64,000 nucleotides of DNA from contig NZ_SDEA01000003.1 of NCBI RefSeq assembly GCF_004522155.1, positions 285,773 to 349,772 of the forward strand, given 5' to 3'. How positions within the stretch are numbered: position 1 is the stretch's first letter; each line of letters opens with the position of its first letter. The notes beneath the pieces were generated by a model. That model did not search any database. It was given only the letters and a program-made list of their open reading frames with translations, and was not told where the DNA came from. This DNA is from Paracoccus luteus. GTDB taxonomy: Bacteria > Pseudomonadota > Alphaproteobacteria > Rhodobacterales > Rhodobacteraceae. Position numbers and translations under genes: made by a program. Of the stretch, positions 9,205-19,049 are shown piece after piece.

Positions 9205-9915
9205 TCAGATGTCGAAAAAGACGGTTTCGTCTTCACCCTGAAGACGGATTTCGAACCGATAGACCGGCTTGCCGTCGCGTTCGCTGCGGCTGGCGATCAG
9301 CGTGGCGCGGCGGCGTTCCCATTCGATCAGGTTCAGCACCGGGTCGGCGGCGTTGGCCTGCGCCTCATCCTCGAAATACATGCGGGTGTTCAGGCCGATG
9401 TTGATGCCGCGGGCGACGATCCACAGGTTCAGGTGCGGCGCCATCGGCGCATGCGCCTCGTCCTCGCGGCCCAGCCAGTCGGGGTGGGTTTCCCTGACCC
9501 GCTGGTGGACGCCCGACTGCATCTTGCGCCGCGCGTTCACCGGGCCGGGCTTGACGGTATCGAAGCCCCATTCCCCGGTCTCGAAATCGGTGATGACGCG
9601 GCCCCAGCCGCGAAAGCCGTCCTCGACCGGGCGGGCGGCGTCGGGGCGGGCATAGAGGCCGTCGGCATTGGCCTGCCAGATTTCGATCAGCACGTCCTTG
9701 ACCGGGCTGCCGGTGCCGTCGATCACCACGCCCTCGACGCGGATGCGCTCTCCCTTCGCATTCGGCCCGGCGATGTCCCAGCCGAGTTCGCGGTCGAAGA
9801 TCGTGAAGCCCGCCGCGCCGGGGGCCAGCCCGATGTGGACATACGGCCCGGCCGTCTGCGACGAGGTTTCCTTCAGATACTGCGGGGCATTCGCCCGTGC
9901 ATCGACGTTGCTCAT
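9205..9915 (-). CDS. pcaG: Protocatechuate 3,4-dioxygenase alpha subunit
   Basis: Structural subunit of the intradiol ring-cleaving dioxygenase that opens protocatechuate to 3-carboxy-cis,cis-muconate. The protein has 236 residues. It begins with the alpha-type SQTAGPYVHIGLAP motif and contains GEWGFDTVKPGPV and HLNLWIVARGIN where the beta subunit has its iron ligands; as expected for an alpha subunit the ligand pattern is not complete. Its ATG (9915) overlaps the pcaH stop as TGATG, matching the usual pcaHG order and 1:1 stoichiometry. Confidence 0.95.
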   Translation of the reverse strand: MSNVDARANAPQYLKETSSQTAGPYVHIGLAPGAAGFTIFDRELGWDIAGPNAKGERIRVEGVVIDGTGSPVKDVLIEIWQANADGLYARPDAARPVEDGFRGWGRVITDFETGEWGFDTVKPGPVNARRKMQSGVHQRVRETHPDWLGREDEAHAPMAPHLNLWIVARGINIGLNTRMYFEDEAQANAADPVLNLIEWERRRATLIASRSERDGKPVYRFEIRLQGEDETVFFDI

Positions 9916-10637
9916 CAGTTCCCCTCCAGCCGGTTCTCGAACAGCGTCGAGCGGCGGCCGCGCAGCACGATGTCAAAGCGATAGGCGATGCTGTCCAGCG
10001 GCACCGTGGCGTTCATGTCCAGCTTGGCGGTCAGCCGGTCGATGGCATCGGGGTCCGGGACGGTGTGGACGATGGGGCAGATCGGGATCAGGGGGTCGCC
10101 CTCGAAGTAAAGCTGGGTGATGAGCCGCTGGCAGAAGGCATGGCCGAAAACCGACACGTGGATATGCGCGGGCCGCCAGTTGTTGACCCAGTTCCGCCAC
10201 GGATAGGCGCCCGGCTTGACCGTGCGGAAGAAATAATGCCCGTCCTCGTCCGTCAGCGTCCGCCCGCAGCCGCCGAAGTTCGGGTCGATGGGCGCCAGAT
10301 AGCTGTCCTTCTTGTGGCGATAGCGGCCGCCCGCGTTCGCCTGCCACACCTCGACCAGCGTGTTCGGCACCGGTCGCGCGTTCTCGTCCAGCACCCGGCC
10401 GTGGACGATGATGCGTTCGCCCACCGGATCGCCGTCCCGCGCATAGTTCTTGATCAGGTCGTTGTCGATCGGGCTGATGTCGCCGTGGCCAAAGGTCGGC
10501 CCGGTCGTTTCCGACGCCGACCCCTGCAGGCTGATCAGGCTGAACCGCGGGCTGCGCGCGACCGAGGTCTTGTAGTCCGGGGTCAGCGCGGGCGGGTGGA
10601 TGCGCCGGTCGCGCTGGTAATATTCGGCGGGGATCAT
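9915..10637 (-). CDS. pcaH: Protocatechuate 3,4-dioxygenase beta subunit
   Basis: Catalytic, Fe(III)-binding subunit of protocatechuate 3,4-dioxygenase, 240 residues. All four iron ligands can be seen: Tyr in [13 protein letters not shown], Tyr in [12 protein letters not shown], and the two histidines of [12 protein letters not shown]. The N-terminal [22 protein letters not shown] is typical of PcaH. The start is ATG 10637, overlapping the pcaC stop (ATGA); an open frame running 78 bases further upstream lies inside pcaC and is not used. Confidence 0.96.
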   Translation of the reverse strand: MIPAEYYQRDRRIHPPALTPDYKTSVARSPRFSLISLQGSASETTGPTFGHGDISPIDNDLIKNYARDGDPVGERIIVHGRVLDENARPVPNTLVEVWQANAGGRYRHKKDSYLAPIDPNFGGCGRTLTDEDGHYFFRTVKPGAYPWRNWVNNWRPAHIHVSVFGHAFCQRLITQLYFEGDPLIPICPIVHTVPDPDAIDRLTAKLDMNATVPLDSIAYRFDIVLRGRRSTLFENRLEGN

Positions 10638-11020
10638 CGGCTCTCCTCCTCGTGCATCTCGGCATAGGTCTGCTTGGCGATCTTCAGGGCGTGGTTCGCC
10701 TTGGGAACGCCGCAATAGATGGCGACATGCTGGAACGCCTCAAGCACGTCGCGGGGACTTGCGCCGGTGCGGGCGGTGGCGCGGATGTGCATGGGGATTT
10801 CCTCCCAGTTGCCCATCGCCGCCAGCAGCGCCAGCGTCAGCATGGATCGTTCGCGCCGGCTGATCCCGTCCGAGGCCCAGACCGTGCCCCAGGCGGCGTG
10901 GGTGATCAGATCCTGGAACGGCCGGTCGAACTCGGTGGCCTGCGCGTCGGCGCGGTCGACATGGGCGTCGCCCAGAACGCTGCGGCGCACCTGCATCCCG
11001 GTGTCGAAACGGTCAGGCAT
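10634..11020 (-). CDS. pcaC: 4-carboxymuconolactone decarboxylase
   Basis: Decarboxylates 4-carboxymuconolactone to beta-ketoadipate enol-lactone. The 128-residue product is the normal size for stand-alone PcaC. The CMD-family core is visible as [25 protein letters not shown] (split over about residues 55-80) and [21 protein letters not shown]. Start at ATG 11020 has AAGGAG six bases upstream. The next enzyme of the pathway, enol-lactone hydrolase PcaD, is not fused to it and is not encoded nearby. Confidence 0.94.
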   Translation of the reverse strand: MPDRFDTGMQVRRSVLGDAHVDRADAQATEFDRPFQDLITHAAWGTVWASDGISRRERSMLTLALLAAMGNWEEIPMHIRATARTGASPRDVLEAFQHVAIYCGVPKANHALKIAKQTYAEMHEEESR

Positions 11021-11170
11021 GGCCGGTCTCCTTCATCGAACGGTCGGGGGTGACGGCATCATGGCCGGGCGTTGCCGCGCAGGGCCGCTGCCACGCCCGC
11101 AGGGACGGGTTCGTGAACGCCACCGTGGGCGCCACGCGCAGGTCCGCCCGGTCTGCCCTGGTCGCGCGCA

Positions 11171-11171
<1 letters not shown>
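11013..11171 (-). CDS. Possible 52-residue ORF in the pcaD position
   Basis: A short reading frame fills the gap between pobA and pcaC. Its ATG (11171) overlaps the pobA stop as TGATG and its TGA (11015-11013) lies just inside the pcaC start, so it is coupled at both ends. The product starts MRATRADRADLRVAPTVAFT and ends MKETGHA; I see no signal, helix or known motif. In the common pcaDCHGB order this is exactly where pcaD would sit. It may be a genuine small protein, a relay for translational coupling, or the scar of a pcaD deletion. I do not recognise it. Confidence 0.3.
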
Positions 11172-12428
<1,257 letters not shown>

Positions 12429-12429
<1 letters not shown>

Positions 12430-13415
12430 TGCTGGACCGCAGGATCCGCCTCAGGCACGTCCAGTCCTTTGTCGAGATCGTCCGCCAGGGCAGCCTCAAG
12501 CGGGCGGCCGAGGTGCTGTATCTGACCCAGCCCGCCATTTCCCGCACGATGGCCGAACTGGAAGAGATCGTGGGCGCGCGCCTGCTGAACCGCAGCGGGC
12601 GCGGCGTGTCGCTGACGCCGCAGGGCGAGTTCTTCCACGGCCATGCGCTGAACGGACTGGCCGCGCTGTCGCACGGGCTGGCCGGGCTGTCGGCGCAGGG
12701 CGGCACGGCCGAGATGTCGATGCGCGTCGGCGCACTGCCGTCGGTCGCGGCGCGGCTGATGCCCGATGTCGTGGCCGAGCTGCAGCGCGCCGCGCCCCAT
12801 CTGCGGCTGAGCATCGCGGACGGCGGGCACGGGCATCTGACGGCGCTGCTGCGCTCGGGCGATCTGGATGTGGTGATCGGCCGGCTGGGCGCGCCCGAGA
12901 CGATGCAGGGGCTGAGCTTTACCCAGCTGTATCTCGAGGATGTGGCCGTCGTCGTCCGGCCCGGCCACCCGATCCTGGACGACCCCGACCTGCGCCGGAT
13001 CGCCGACTTTCCGGTCATCTATCCGACCGAGGCGGCGGCGATCCATCCGTTCGTCGAACGGTTGCTGATCGCCCACGGCCTGCGCCGCCCGCCCCGCCGG
13101 ATCGAGACGGTGTCGGGCGCGTTCGGGCGCGTCTATACAAGGCAGAGCGACGCGGTCTGGTTCATCTCGACCGGCGTCGTGGCGCGCGAGATCGCCGACG
13201 GGCGGCTGATCCGCCTGCCGTTCGGCACCTCGCTGACCGAGGGGCCGGTCGGGCTGATGACCCGCGCCAGCCTGCCCGAAACCAACGCCCAGCTTTTGTT
13301 CCGGCAGGCGGCGATGCGGGTCATCGGGGACGGCGCCGCCCCGCAGCCGCTTGCGGACGGCCACGCGGCGGGCAGCGGCCTTGCCGCTGCGGGGGGACCG
13401 GACGGTTCCCGCTGA
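12429..13415 (+). CDS. pcaQ: LysR-family regulator of the protocatechuate operon (PcaQ type)
   Basis: A 328-residue LysR regulator divergent from pobA-pca. The N-terminal helix-turn-helix reads IRLRHVQSFVEIVRQGSLKR AAEVLYLTQPAISRTMAELE over residues 6-45, close to the PcaQ pattern. The effector domain follows, with LRLSIADGGHGHLTALLRSG and DVVIGRLGAPE. It probably activates the operon in response to a pathway intermediate such as beta-carboxymuconate. The start codon is GTG at 12429 with no clear Shine-Dalgarno, because the upstream bases form the dyad operator; leaderless translation is possible. The C-terminal 20 residues are a low-complexity extension. Confidence 0.82.
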
Positions 13416-13473
13416 AGGGGCGATACCGGCTGACCCGAGGGAGTTGCGGGCCTCTCCGCAACGCTCTTGAACA

Positions 13474-13488
13474 GTAAGCCATGCTTAC
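13474..13488. promoter_or_regulatory. Palindromic MarR operator
   Basis: GTAAGC (13474-13479), CAT, GCTTAC (13483-13488) is a perfect 6-base-arm palindrome, 15 bases upstream of the MarR start. The size and symmetry suit a MarR dimer and suggest autorepression of the marR-emrAB operon. Confidence 0.65.
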
Positions 13489-13502
13489 CATATGCCTGCC
13501 TC

Positions 13503-13979
13503 ATGGAATCGGTCGCGGTGAACAACCTGGGGCTTTTGCTGCATGACGCGGCCCGGCTTTTGCGCCGGAGGTTCGAGGCCCGCAGCAAGGATCTGGGGCT
13601 TCCCTCGGCGCAGTGGCGGCTGCTGATCCGGCTTGTCCGCGAAGGCAAGGCGCCGCAGGTCCGGCTGGCCGAACTGCTCGAGATCGAGCCGATCAGCGTT
13701 TCGCGCCTTGTCGACCGGATGGTCGAGGGCGGCTGGGTGACGCGCGAGAAAGACCCTTTGGACCGGCGCGTCAATCTGGTCGTTCCGACCCGCAAGGCGA
13801 CCCGCGCCTTCGAGGAGCTGCGCGGCACGGCCGAAATCGTCTTCGACGAGGCGCTGGCCGGCGTTTCGCCCACCGACCGCCAAGTGCTGATCGCGGCGCT
13901 GTCCACCATCGTTTCCAACCTGTCCGGTCCGCCCCAGTCCCAGGACTGCGCGGCCCCAGCCTGCGAGACCGCCCCATGA
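13503..13979 (+). CDS. MarR-family transcriptional regulator
   Basis: A 158-residue winged-helix repressor of the MarR family that would sense a small aromatic or toxic compound and release the efflux genes behind it. Conserved stretches are LPSAQWRLLIRLVREGKAPQ, VRLAELLEIEPISVSRLVDR (recognition helix) and the wing VTREKDPLDRRVNLVVPTRK. I chose ATG 13503; a TTG 36 bases upstream in the same frame would place the operator palindrome inside the gene. The stop overlaps the emrA-type start as ATGA. Confidence 0.88.
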   Translation: MESVAVNNLGLLLHDAARLLRRRFEARSKDLGLPSAQWRLLIRLVREGKAPQVRLAELLEIEPISVSRLVDRMVEGGWVTREKDPLDRRVNLVVPTRKATRAFEELRGTAEIVFDEALAGVSPTDRQVLIAALSTIVSNLSGPPQSQDCAAPACETAP

Positions 13980-15100
13980 CCGCCCCCACCCGGACCATCG
14001 CCCCGACCCCGACCCCGACGGATGCCCCTGCCCCGCCGGTCACGCCGACGCCTGACCCGGCCAGGCCCCGGCGGAAGGGCCGGCGCATCCTGCTGATGCT
14101 TGCCGTTCCCGTCCTGCTTCTGGCCGGGGGCGGCTGGGTCTGGCTGTCGGGCGGGCGCTATGAGGCGACCGAGAACGCCTATCTGCATGTGGCGACGGTT
14201 GCCATCGCCAGCGACATCTCGGGCCGGGTGGTCCAATCGAACGTGGCCGACAATCAGGTGGTGCGCGAAGGCGACGTCCTGTTCAGCCTTGACCCCGAGC
14301 CTGCGCGGCTGGCGGTGTCCGAGGCCGACGCGGCGCTGGCCGGCGCCCGGCTGGGGGTCGAGCAGATGAAGGCCGCCTGGCGCCAATCCCTCGCGCAGGA
14401 AGAGGTGGCGCGCAGCGACGTGGCCTTTCGCCAGACCGAGCTTGACCGGCAGGCGGCGCTGGCCGAACGCGGCGTCGCCACCACGGCAACCCTGGACGAA
14501 GCCAAGCACGCCCTGCGCGCCGCGCAAGAGCAGCTGACCACGCTGCAGCGGGCGACGGCCAGCGCGCTGGCCGCGCTGGGCGGCGATGCGGATGCGCCGA
14601 CCGACAGCCATCCTTCCGTGCAGGCGGCGCTGGCCGCGCGGGACAAGGCGGCCTACACCCTCGGGCTGGCCACGGTCCGCGCGCCCGCCGACGGCGTGAT
14701 CTACAAGGCGGCGTCGTTCCGGCCGGGCCAGTTCGTCGGCGCGGGCGCGCCCTTGTTCTCGCTGGTCGAGACCGGCGACCTGTGGATCGACGCCAACTTC
14801 AAGGAAACCCAGCTTGCCCATATCGCCCCTGGCCAGCGGGCCGAGGTCGAGTTCGACATGGCGCCGGGCCAAAGCTTTGCCGCGACGGTCGAGGCGGTGG
14901 GCGCGGGCACGGGGGCCGAGTTCTCGCTGCTGCCCGCGCAGAACGCGACCGGCAACTGGGTCAAGGTGACCCAGCGCGTCCCCGTCCGCCTGCGCCTTGA
15001 GGCAGCCGAGGCCGCGCCGCTGGTTTCGGGGGTCAGCGCCTCGGTCACGGTGGACACCGGCGTCACGCGCAGCCTGCCCCACATGCCGTTCGGCGGCTAA
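13976..15100 (+). CDS. HlyD/EmrA-family membrane fusion protein
   Basis: Periplasmic adaptor of a multidrug efflux pump, 374 residues. It starts with a Pro/Thr-rich cytoplasmic leader, then a single membrane anchor (ILLMLAVPVLLLAGGGWVWL, about residues 39-58). The lipoyl-like half begins at YLHVATVAIASDISGRVVQS, a coiled-coil hairpin follows (residues about 105-200, rich in Ala, Gln and Glu), then the second lipoyl half VRAPADGVIYKAASFRPGQF and a beta-barrel domain. It links the inner-membrane pump encoded next to an outer-membrane channel that is not present here. Confidence 0.9.
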   Translation: MTAPTRTIAPTPTPTDAPAPPVTPTPDPARPRRKGRRILLMLAVPVLLLAGGGWVWLSGGRYEATENAYLHVATVAIASDISGRVVQSNVADNQVVREGDVLFSLDPEPARLAVSEADAALAGARLGVEQMKAAWRQSLAQEEVARSDVAFRQTELDRQAALAERGVATTATLDEAKHALRAAQEQLTTLQRATASALAALGGDADAPTDSHPSVQAALAARDKAAYTLGLATVRAPADGVIYKAASFRPGQFVGAGAPLFSLVETGDLWIDANFKETQLAHIAPGQRAEVEFDMAPGQSFAATVEAVGAGTGAEFSLLPAQNATGNWVKVTQRVPVRLRLEAAEAAPLVSGVSASVTVDTGVTRSLPHMPFGG

Positions 15101-15110
15101 GGCGCGGCCG

Positions 15111-16631
15111 ATGAGCGCCCCCCTTGCGCCCGAGGCCGTGCCGCATCGCGGGCTGATCACCCTGTCGGTGATGCTGGCCACGATCATGCAGGTGCTGGAC
15201 ACCACCATCGCCAACGTGGCGCTGCCCTCGATGACGGGCGATCTTGGCGCCTCGCGCGACACGATCAACTGGGTGCTGACGTCCTATATCGTGGCGGCGG
15301 CGATCATGACGCCGATGACCGGCTGGCTGTCCGACCGTTTCGGCCGCAAGCAGCTGTTCATCACCTCGGTCGTGGGCTTCGTGGTGGCGTCGATGGCCTG
15401 CGGCATGGCGTGGAGCCTGACCTCGATGGTCGGCTTCCGCATCCTGCAGGGGCTGTTCGGGGCGGCCATCGTGCCGCTGTCGCAGACCTTTCTGCTGGAC
15501 ATCAACCCCAGGGAACGCCACGGACAGGCGATGGCCATGTGGGGCGCGGGCATCATGGTCGGCCCGATCATCGGCCCCACGCTGGGCGGCTGGCTGACCG
15601 AAAGCCTTGACTGGCGCTGGGTCTTCTTCATCAACCTGCCGGTCGGCATCCTCGCGCTGCTGGGCTGCCTGGCGTTCCTGCCGAAAACCCCGATGCGGCC
15701 GCGCCGCTTCGACTTCTTCGGCTTTGCCATGCTGACCATCGCCATCGGCGCGCTGCAGCTGATGCTGGACCGGGGCGCCGAGGTCGAATGGTTCGCCGCC
15801 GCCGAGATCTGGGTCTATGGCTTTCTGACGGTCACGGGCTTCTGGGTCTTTGGCGTCCATCTGGCGACCGCGCGCGAGCCTTTCATCGACCCCCGCATCT
15901 TTGCCGACCGCAACTTCCTGACCGGCCTCGTCTTCATCTTCGTGATCGGGGTCATCCTGCTGGCCAGCCTTGCGCTGCTGCCGCCGATGCTGTCGGGGAT
16001 CTATGGCTATCCCACGATCACCACCGGGCTGGTGATGGCGCCGCGCGGCGTGGGCACGATGCTGTCGATGATCCTGGTCGGGCGGCTGGTGCGCATCGTC
16101 GATGCGCGGCTGCTGGTGGTCGCGGGGCTGGGGCTGACGATCCTGTCGCTGGACATGATGACCGGCTTTACCCCGCAGATGGACAGCGGGCCGATCATCC
16201 ATTCGGGGGTGATACAGGGCATGGGGCTGGGTCTTGTCTTCGTGCCGCTGTCCACCGTGGCCTTTGCGACGCTGGATGCGCGGTTCCGCGCCGATGCGAC
16301 CAGCCTGTTCAGCCTGGTGCGCAACATCGGCTCGTCCATCGGCATTTCGGTCGTGACCGTGATGCTGACCCGCAACATGCAGATCAACCACGCCGAACTG
16401 GGCGCGGCGGCCAGCCCCTTCAACCCGGCGCTGCACGCGCTGTCGCCGGCGGCCGCGCAGGGCGACGTGGGGGCGCTGGCGCAGGTGGACGCGCTGGTGA
16501 ACCAGCAGGCGCTGATGATTTCCTATATCGACGATTTCAAGCTGATGATGATCGTGACGATCTGCGCCGTTCCGCTGGCCCTGCTGCTGCGCCGCCCGCA
16601 AGCGGCGGCCGCGCCCGTTCACATGGAATAG
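15111..16631 (+). CDS. DHA2-family MFS drug efflux transporter (EmrB/QacA type)
   Basis: Proton-driven inner-membrane exporter with 14 predicted helices, 506 residues. Motif C-like and family-typical sequences are present: MQVLDTTIANVALPSMTGDL near the N-terminus, LSDRFGRKQLF (motif A), and WGAGIMVGPIIGPTLGGWL. The start is ATG 15111, 10 bases after the adaptor stop. It would form a tripartite efflux system with the preceding adaptor under the MarR regulator. Its position next to the hydroxybenzoate operon suggests export of phenolic acids, which is inference. Confidence 0.92.
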   Translation: MSAPLAPEAVPHRGLITLSVMLATIMQVLDTTIANVALPSMTGDLGASRDTINWVLTSYIVAAAIMTPMTGWLSDRFGRKQLFITSVVGFVVASMACGMAWSLTSMVGFRILQGLFGAAIVPLSQTFLLDINPRERHGQAMAMWGAGIMVGPIIGPTLGGWLTESLDWRWVFFINLPVGILALLGCLAFLPKTPMRPRRFDFFGFAMLTIAIGALQLMLDRGAEVEWFAAAEIWVYGFLTVTGFWVFGVHLATAREPFIDPRIFADRNFLTGLVFIFVIGVILLASLALLPPMLSGIYGYPTITTGLVMAPRGVGTMLSMILVGRLVRIVDARLLVVAGLGLTILSLDMMTGFTPQMDSGPIIHSGVIQGMGLGLVFVPLSTVAFATLDARFRADATSLFSLVRNIGSSIGISVVTVMLTRNMQINHAELGAAASPFNPALHALSPAAAQGDVGALAQVDALVNQQALMISYIDDFKLMMIVTICAVPLALLLRRPQAAAAPVHME

Positions 16632-16750
16632 GACGGCGCGGCCGCCGCCTTTCAGCGCCCCGTCGCCCGCTGCCGGGCAGCGCCGGCCATTGCCCGCCGG
16701 GTTGGGCACGCGGAAGGGCGCAGCCGGCCCGGCCGGGCATGTTCCCGATT

Positions 16751-16776
16751 TCAGGGCATGGTGATCGCGGCCCTGA
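16751..16776. terminator. Hairpin between convergent efflux and LysR genes
   Basis: TCAGGGC (16751-16757) and GCCCTGA (16770-16776) pair perfectly around a 12-base loop. It lies just beyond the stop of the minus-strand LysR gene and after the plus-strand efflux operon. The stem is short and no U-run follows. Confidence 0.35.
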
Positions 16777-16781
16777 TGCCC

Positions 16782-17708
16782 CTACTCGCACTGATCCTGT
16801 GAAGGGCGCTCGTGGATCGTGCGCCGGATGATGTCGGCAAATGTCTGCACCGCTGGCGGCATCCGCCGGCCCGAGACATGCAGCAGCGAGATGTTGCGCA
16901 CGATCACCGGGGCCAGCAGCCGGACGCCGACCAGCGGCCCGTGGCCGATCAGCGCGCGGGCATAGGCCGGCAACACCGCCACCCCCACGTTCTGGGCGAC
17001 CATCCCCAGGACGGTCGAAATCTGGTTCACCTGGAAGGCAGGCTGCAACGGATGACCAGCCTGGGCAAAGCCGCGTTCCACCATCGTGCGCAGGCCCGAA
17101 TCCTGCCCAAGGGTGATCTGGGGAAGCGTGACGATATCGGCCCATCCCAGTTCGCGATGGGCGGCCGCGGGGTGGTCGCGGTGGCAGAACAGCATCGCCT
17201 CGTCACGCATGATGACCGTCGATGACAGGTCGGGCAGGTCGTCGGGAAAGGTGCCGATGCCAAAGCTGGCGTGGCCGGAACGGACCGTCTCGATGATGTC
17301 CGCGGTCCCCGCGTCGCTGATTTCCAGCTGCACCCCCGGCGCGGCGACCGCGAACTCGCGGATCACCCGCGGCAGCACGGCCGAGGCGAGCAGCGGCGGC
17401 GCGGCGACCCGGACCACGCCGCTCTGCCAGACCCGAAAGCCGTTCATGTCCTCGCGAAGCGCGGCGGCGGCGGCAAGGCACGGGGCCGCGCGGTCAAGAA
17501 ACAGCTGCCCTGCCTCGGTCAGCTCGACCCGGCGGGTGGTGCGGTGGAACAGCTCAAGCTGCAGCGCCGCCTCCATCTTGCGGACCAAGGCGGACAGCGA
17601 CGGCTGGCTGACCCCCAGGCGTTCGGCCGCAACCGAGAAGCTGTGGCTGACGGCGATGGCCCGAAAGACCTCCATCTGCCGCAGGGTCGGGAACGCCGTG
17701 TCATTCAT
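16782..17708 (-). CDS. LysR-family regulator, divergent from branched-chain-type ABC operon
   Basis: A 308-residue LysR protein. The DNA-binding domain is clear: LRQMEVFRAIAVSHSFSVAA ERLGVSQPSLSALVRKMEAA over residues 9-48. The effector domain starts around residue 90 (VVRVAAPPLLASAVLPRVIR) and contains DIIETVRSGHASFGIGTFPD. It is transcribed away from the transporter operon starting at 17834, with 125 bases between, so it most likely controls import of the substrate of that ABC system. The inducer is unknown. Confidence 0.88.
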   Translation of the reverse strand: MNDTAFPTLRQMEVFRAIAVSHSFSVAAERLGVSQPSLSALVRKMEAALQLELFHRTTRRVELTEAGQLFLDRAAPCLAAAAALREDMNGFRVWQSGVVRVAAPPLLASAVLPRVIREFAVAAPGVQLEISDAGTADIIETVRSGHASFGIGTFPDDLPDLSSTVIMRDEAMLFCHRDHPAAAHRELGWADIVTLPQITLGQDSGLRTMVERGFAQAGHPLQPAFQVNQISTVLGMVAQNVGVAVLPAYARALIGHGPLVGVRLLAPVIVRNISLLHVSGRRMPPAVQTFADIIRRTIHERPSQDQCE

Positions 17709-17833
17709 AGGCCGAGATTATGAATTGATGCGCGTCTGTCCACTATATTTCGCCCCCGTCCGGTGGCAGCGTTGGCGCGATTCAAGAACAGGCGCCATCG
17801 CCAAGGCGGCGCCGCAACAGGAGGTTCGGAACG

Positions 17834-18994
17834 ATGCGTCTGTTCAACACCACGGCGATGGCGCTGGCCCTTGCCATTCCCGCGGGCGCGGCCTCGGCGG
17901 CCGACGTCAAGATCGGCATGATCACCACGCTCAGCGGTCCGGCGGGCTATCTGGGCGCCGACATCCGCGACGGCTTCGAGCTGGCGATGAAGGACGGCAC
18001 GCTGGGCGGGATTCCCGTCGAACTGGAGGTCCAGGACGACAAGCTGGACCCGGGCCAGGGCCGCCAGATCGCCGACCGCATGCTGAACGACGAAGAAATC
18101 AAGCTGCTGACCGGCATCGTGTTCTCGAACGTCGCGGGCGCGGTCGTGCCGGAAATCACCGGCTCGGACGCGATCTATATCAGCGCCAACGCCGGCCCCT
18201 CGACGCTTGCCGGCAAGGGCTGCAGCGAGAACTATTTCGTCGCCAGCTGGCAGAACGACACCCTGCACGAGATGCCGGGCCTGCTGGCGCAGAACCAAGG
18301 CTACAAGACCGCATTCCTCGCGGCCAACAACTATCAGGCCGGCAAGGACGGGCTGACCGGCTTCAAGCGCGAGTTCAAGGGCGAGATCCTGGGCGAGGTC
18401 TACACGCCCCTCGGCCAAACGGATTTCTCGGCCGTGATCGCGCAAATCCGCGCGGCGAACCCCGAGGTCGTCTATCAGTTCCATCCCGGCGAGGCGGGCA
18501 TCGCCTTTATCAAGCAATACAACCAGGCCGGGCTGACCAGCATCCCGATGGTCCTGCCCGAACCCGCGTCCGACGCGGTCATCCTGAAGGCGCTGGGCGA
18601 TCAGGCGGTCGGCACCAAGGTCGCGCTGCACTGGGCCGAGAACCTCGACAACCCCGCCAACAAGGCGATGGTCGCCGCCTGGAAAGAGAAATATCCCGAA
18701 CGCCCGCTGACCTCTTACGCCGTGCAGGGCTATCAGACGGCGCTGATCATGGCCGAAGGCCTGAAGGCGACGGGCGGCGATGTGTCCGACATCGATGCCC
18801 TGCGCGAAGGCATCCGCAACGCCAGGATCGAAAGCCCCTCGGGCAACTTTGCCTGGGGTCCGAACCAGCACCCGGTTCAGGACTGGTATGCCGCCGAGGT
18901 CGTCAAGGGCGCGGACGGCGTGCCGGTCGTTGCGGCAGGCGACAAGATTGCTGAGGCCCGCGGGGACGTCCACGCCGCCGAGTGCAGCATGTGA
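17834..18994 (+). CDS. Branched-chain-type ABC transporter substrate-binding protein
   Basis: Periplasmic receptor (Peripla_BP_6, LivJ-like), 386 residues, with a Sec signal (TTAMALALAIPAGAASAA). The mature start DVKIGMITTLSGPAGYLGAD is the usual family opening, followed by DDKLDPGQGRQIADRMLNDE. Many relatives bind aromatic acids rather than leucine. AGGAGG is about 10 bases before the ATG. It heads an operon with livH, livM, livG, livF and a hydrolase, and its position beside aromatic degradation genes suggests an aromatic or amino-aromatic ligand. Confidence 0.92.
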   Translation: MRLFNTTAMALALAIPAGAASAADVKIGMITTLSGPAGYLGADIRDGFELAMKDGTLGGIPVELEVQDDKLDPGQGRQIADRMLNDEEIKLLTGIVFSNVAGAVVPEITGSDAIYISANAGPSTLAGKGCSENYFVASWQNDTLHEMPGLLAQNQGYKTAFLAANNYQAGKDGLTGFKREFKGEILGEVYTPLGQTDFSAVIAQIRAANPEVVYQFHPGEAGIAFIKQYNQAGLTSIPMVLPEPASDAVILKALGDQAVGTKVALHWAENLDNPANKAMVAAWKEKYPERPLTSYAVQGYQTALIMAEGLKATGGDVSDIDALREGIRNARIESPSGNFAWGPNQHPVQDWYAAEVVKGADGVPVVAAGDKIAEARGDVHAAECSM

Positions 18995-19003
18995 TCACAA
19001 CCG

Positions 19004-19032
19004 GCCGGATGCGCCGCGCTGGCCCATCCGGC
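19004..19032 (+). terminator. Intercistronic hairpin after the binding-protein gene
   Basis: GCCGGATG (19004-19011) and CATCCGGC (19025-19032) form perfect 8-base arms with a 13-base loop, in the 55-base gap between the binding-protein stop and the LivH-type start. It probably protects or terminates part of the mRNA so that the receptor is made in excess. Confidence 0.55.
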
Positions 19033-19049
19033 ATCGAAAGGACCACCCG

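Noticed and set aside
13133..15268. A 711-codon minus-strand open frame across marR and the efflux adaptor
   Set aside because: Low-complexity shadow; the plus strand carries recognisable MarR and HlyD-family proteins with start-stop overlap.
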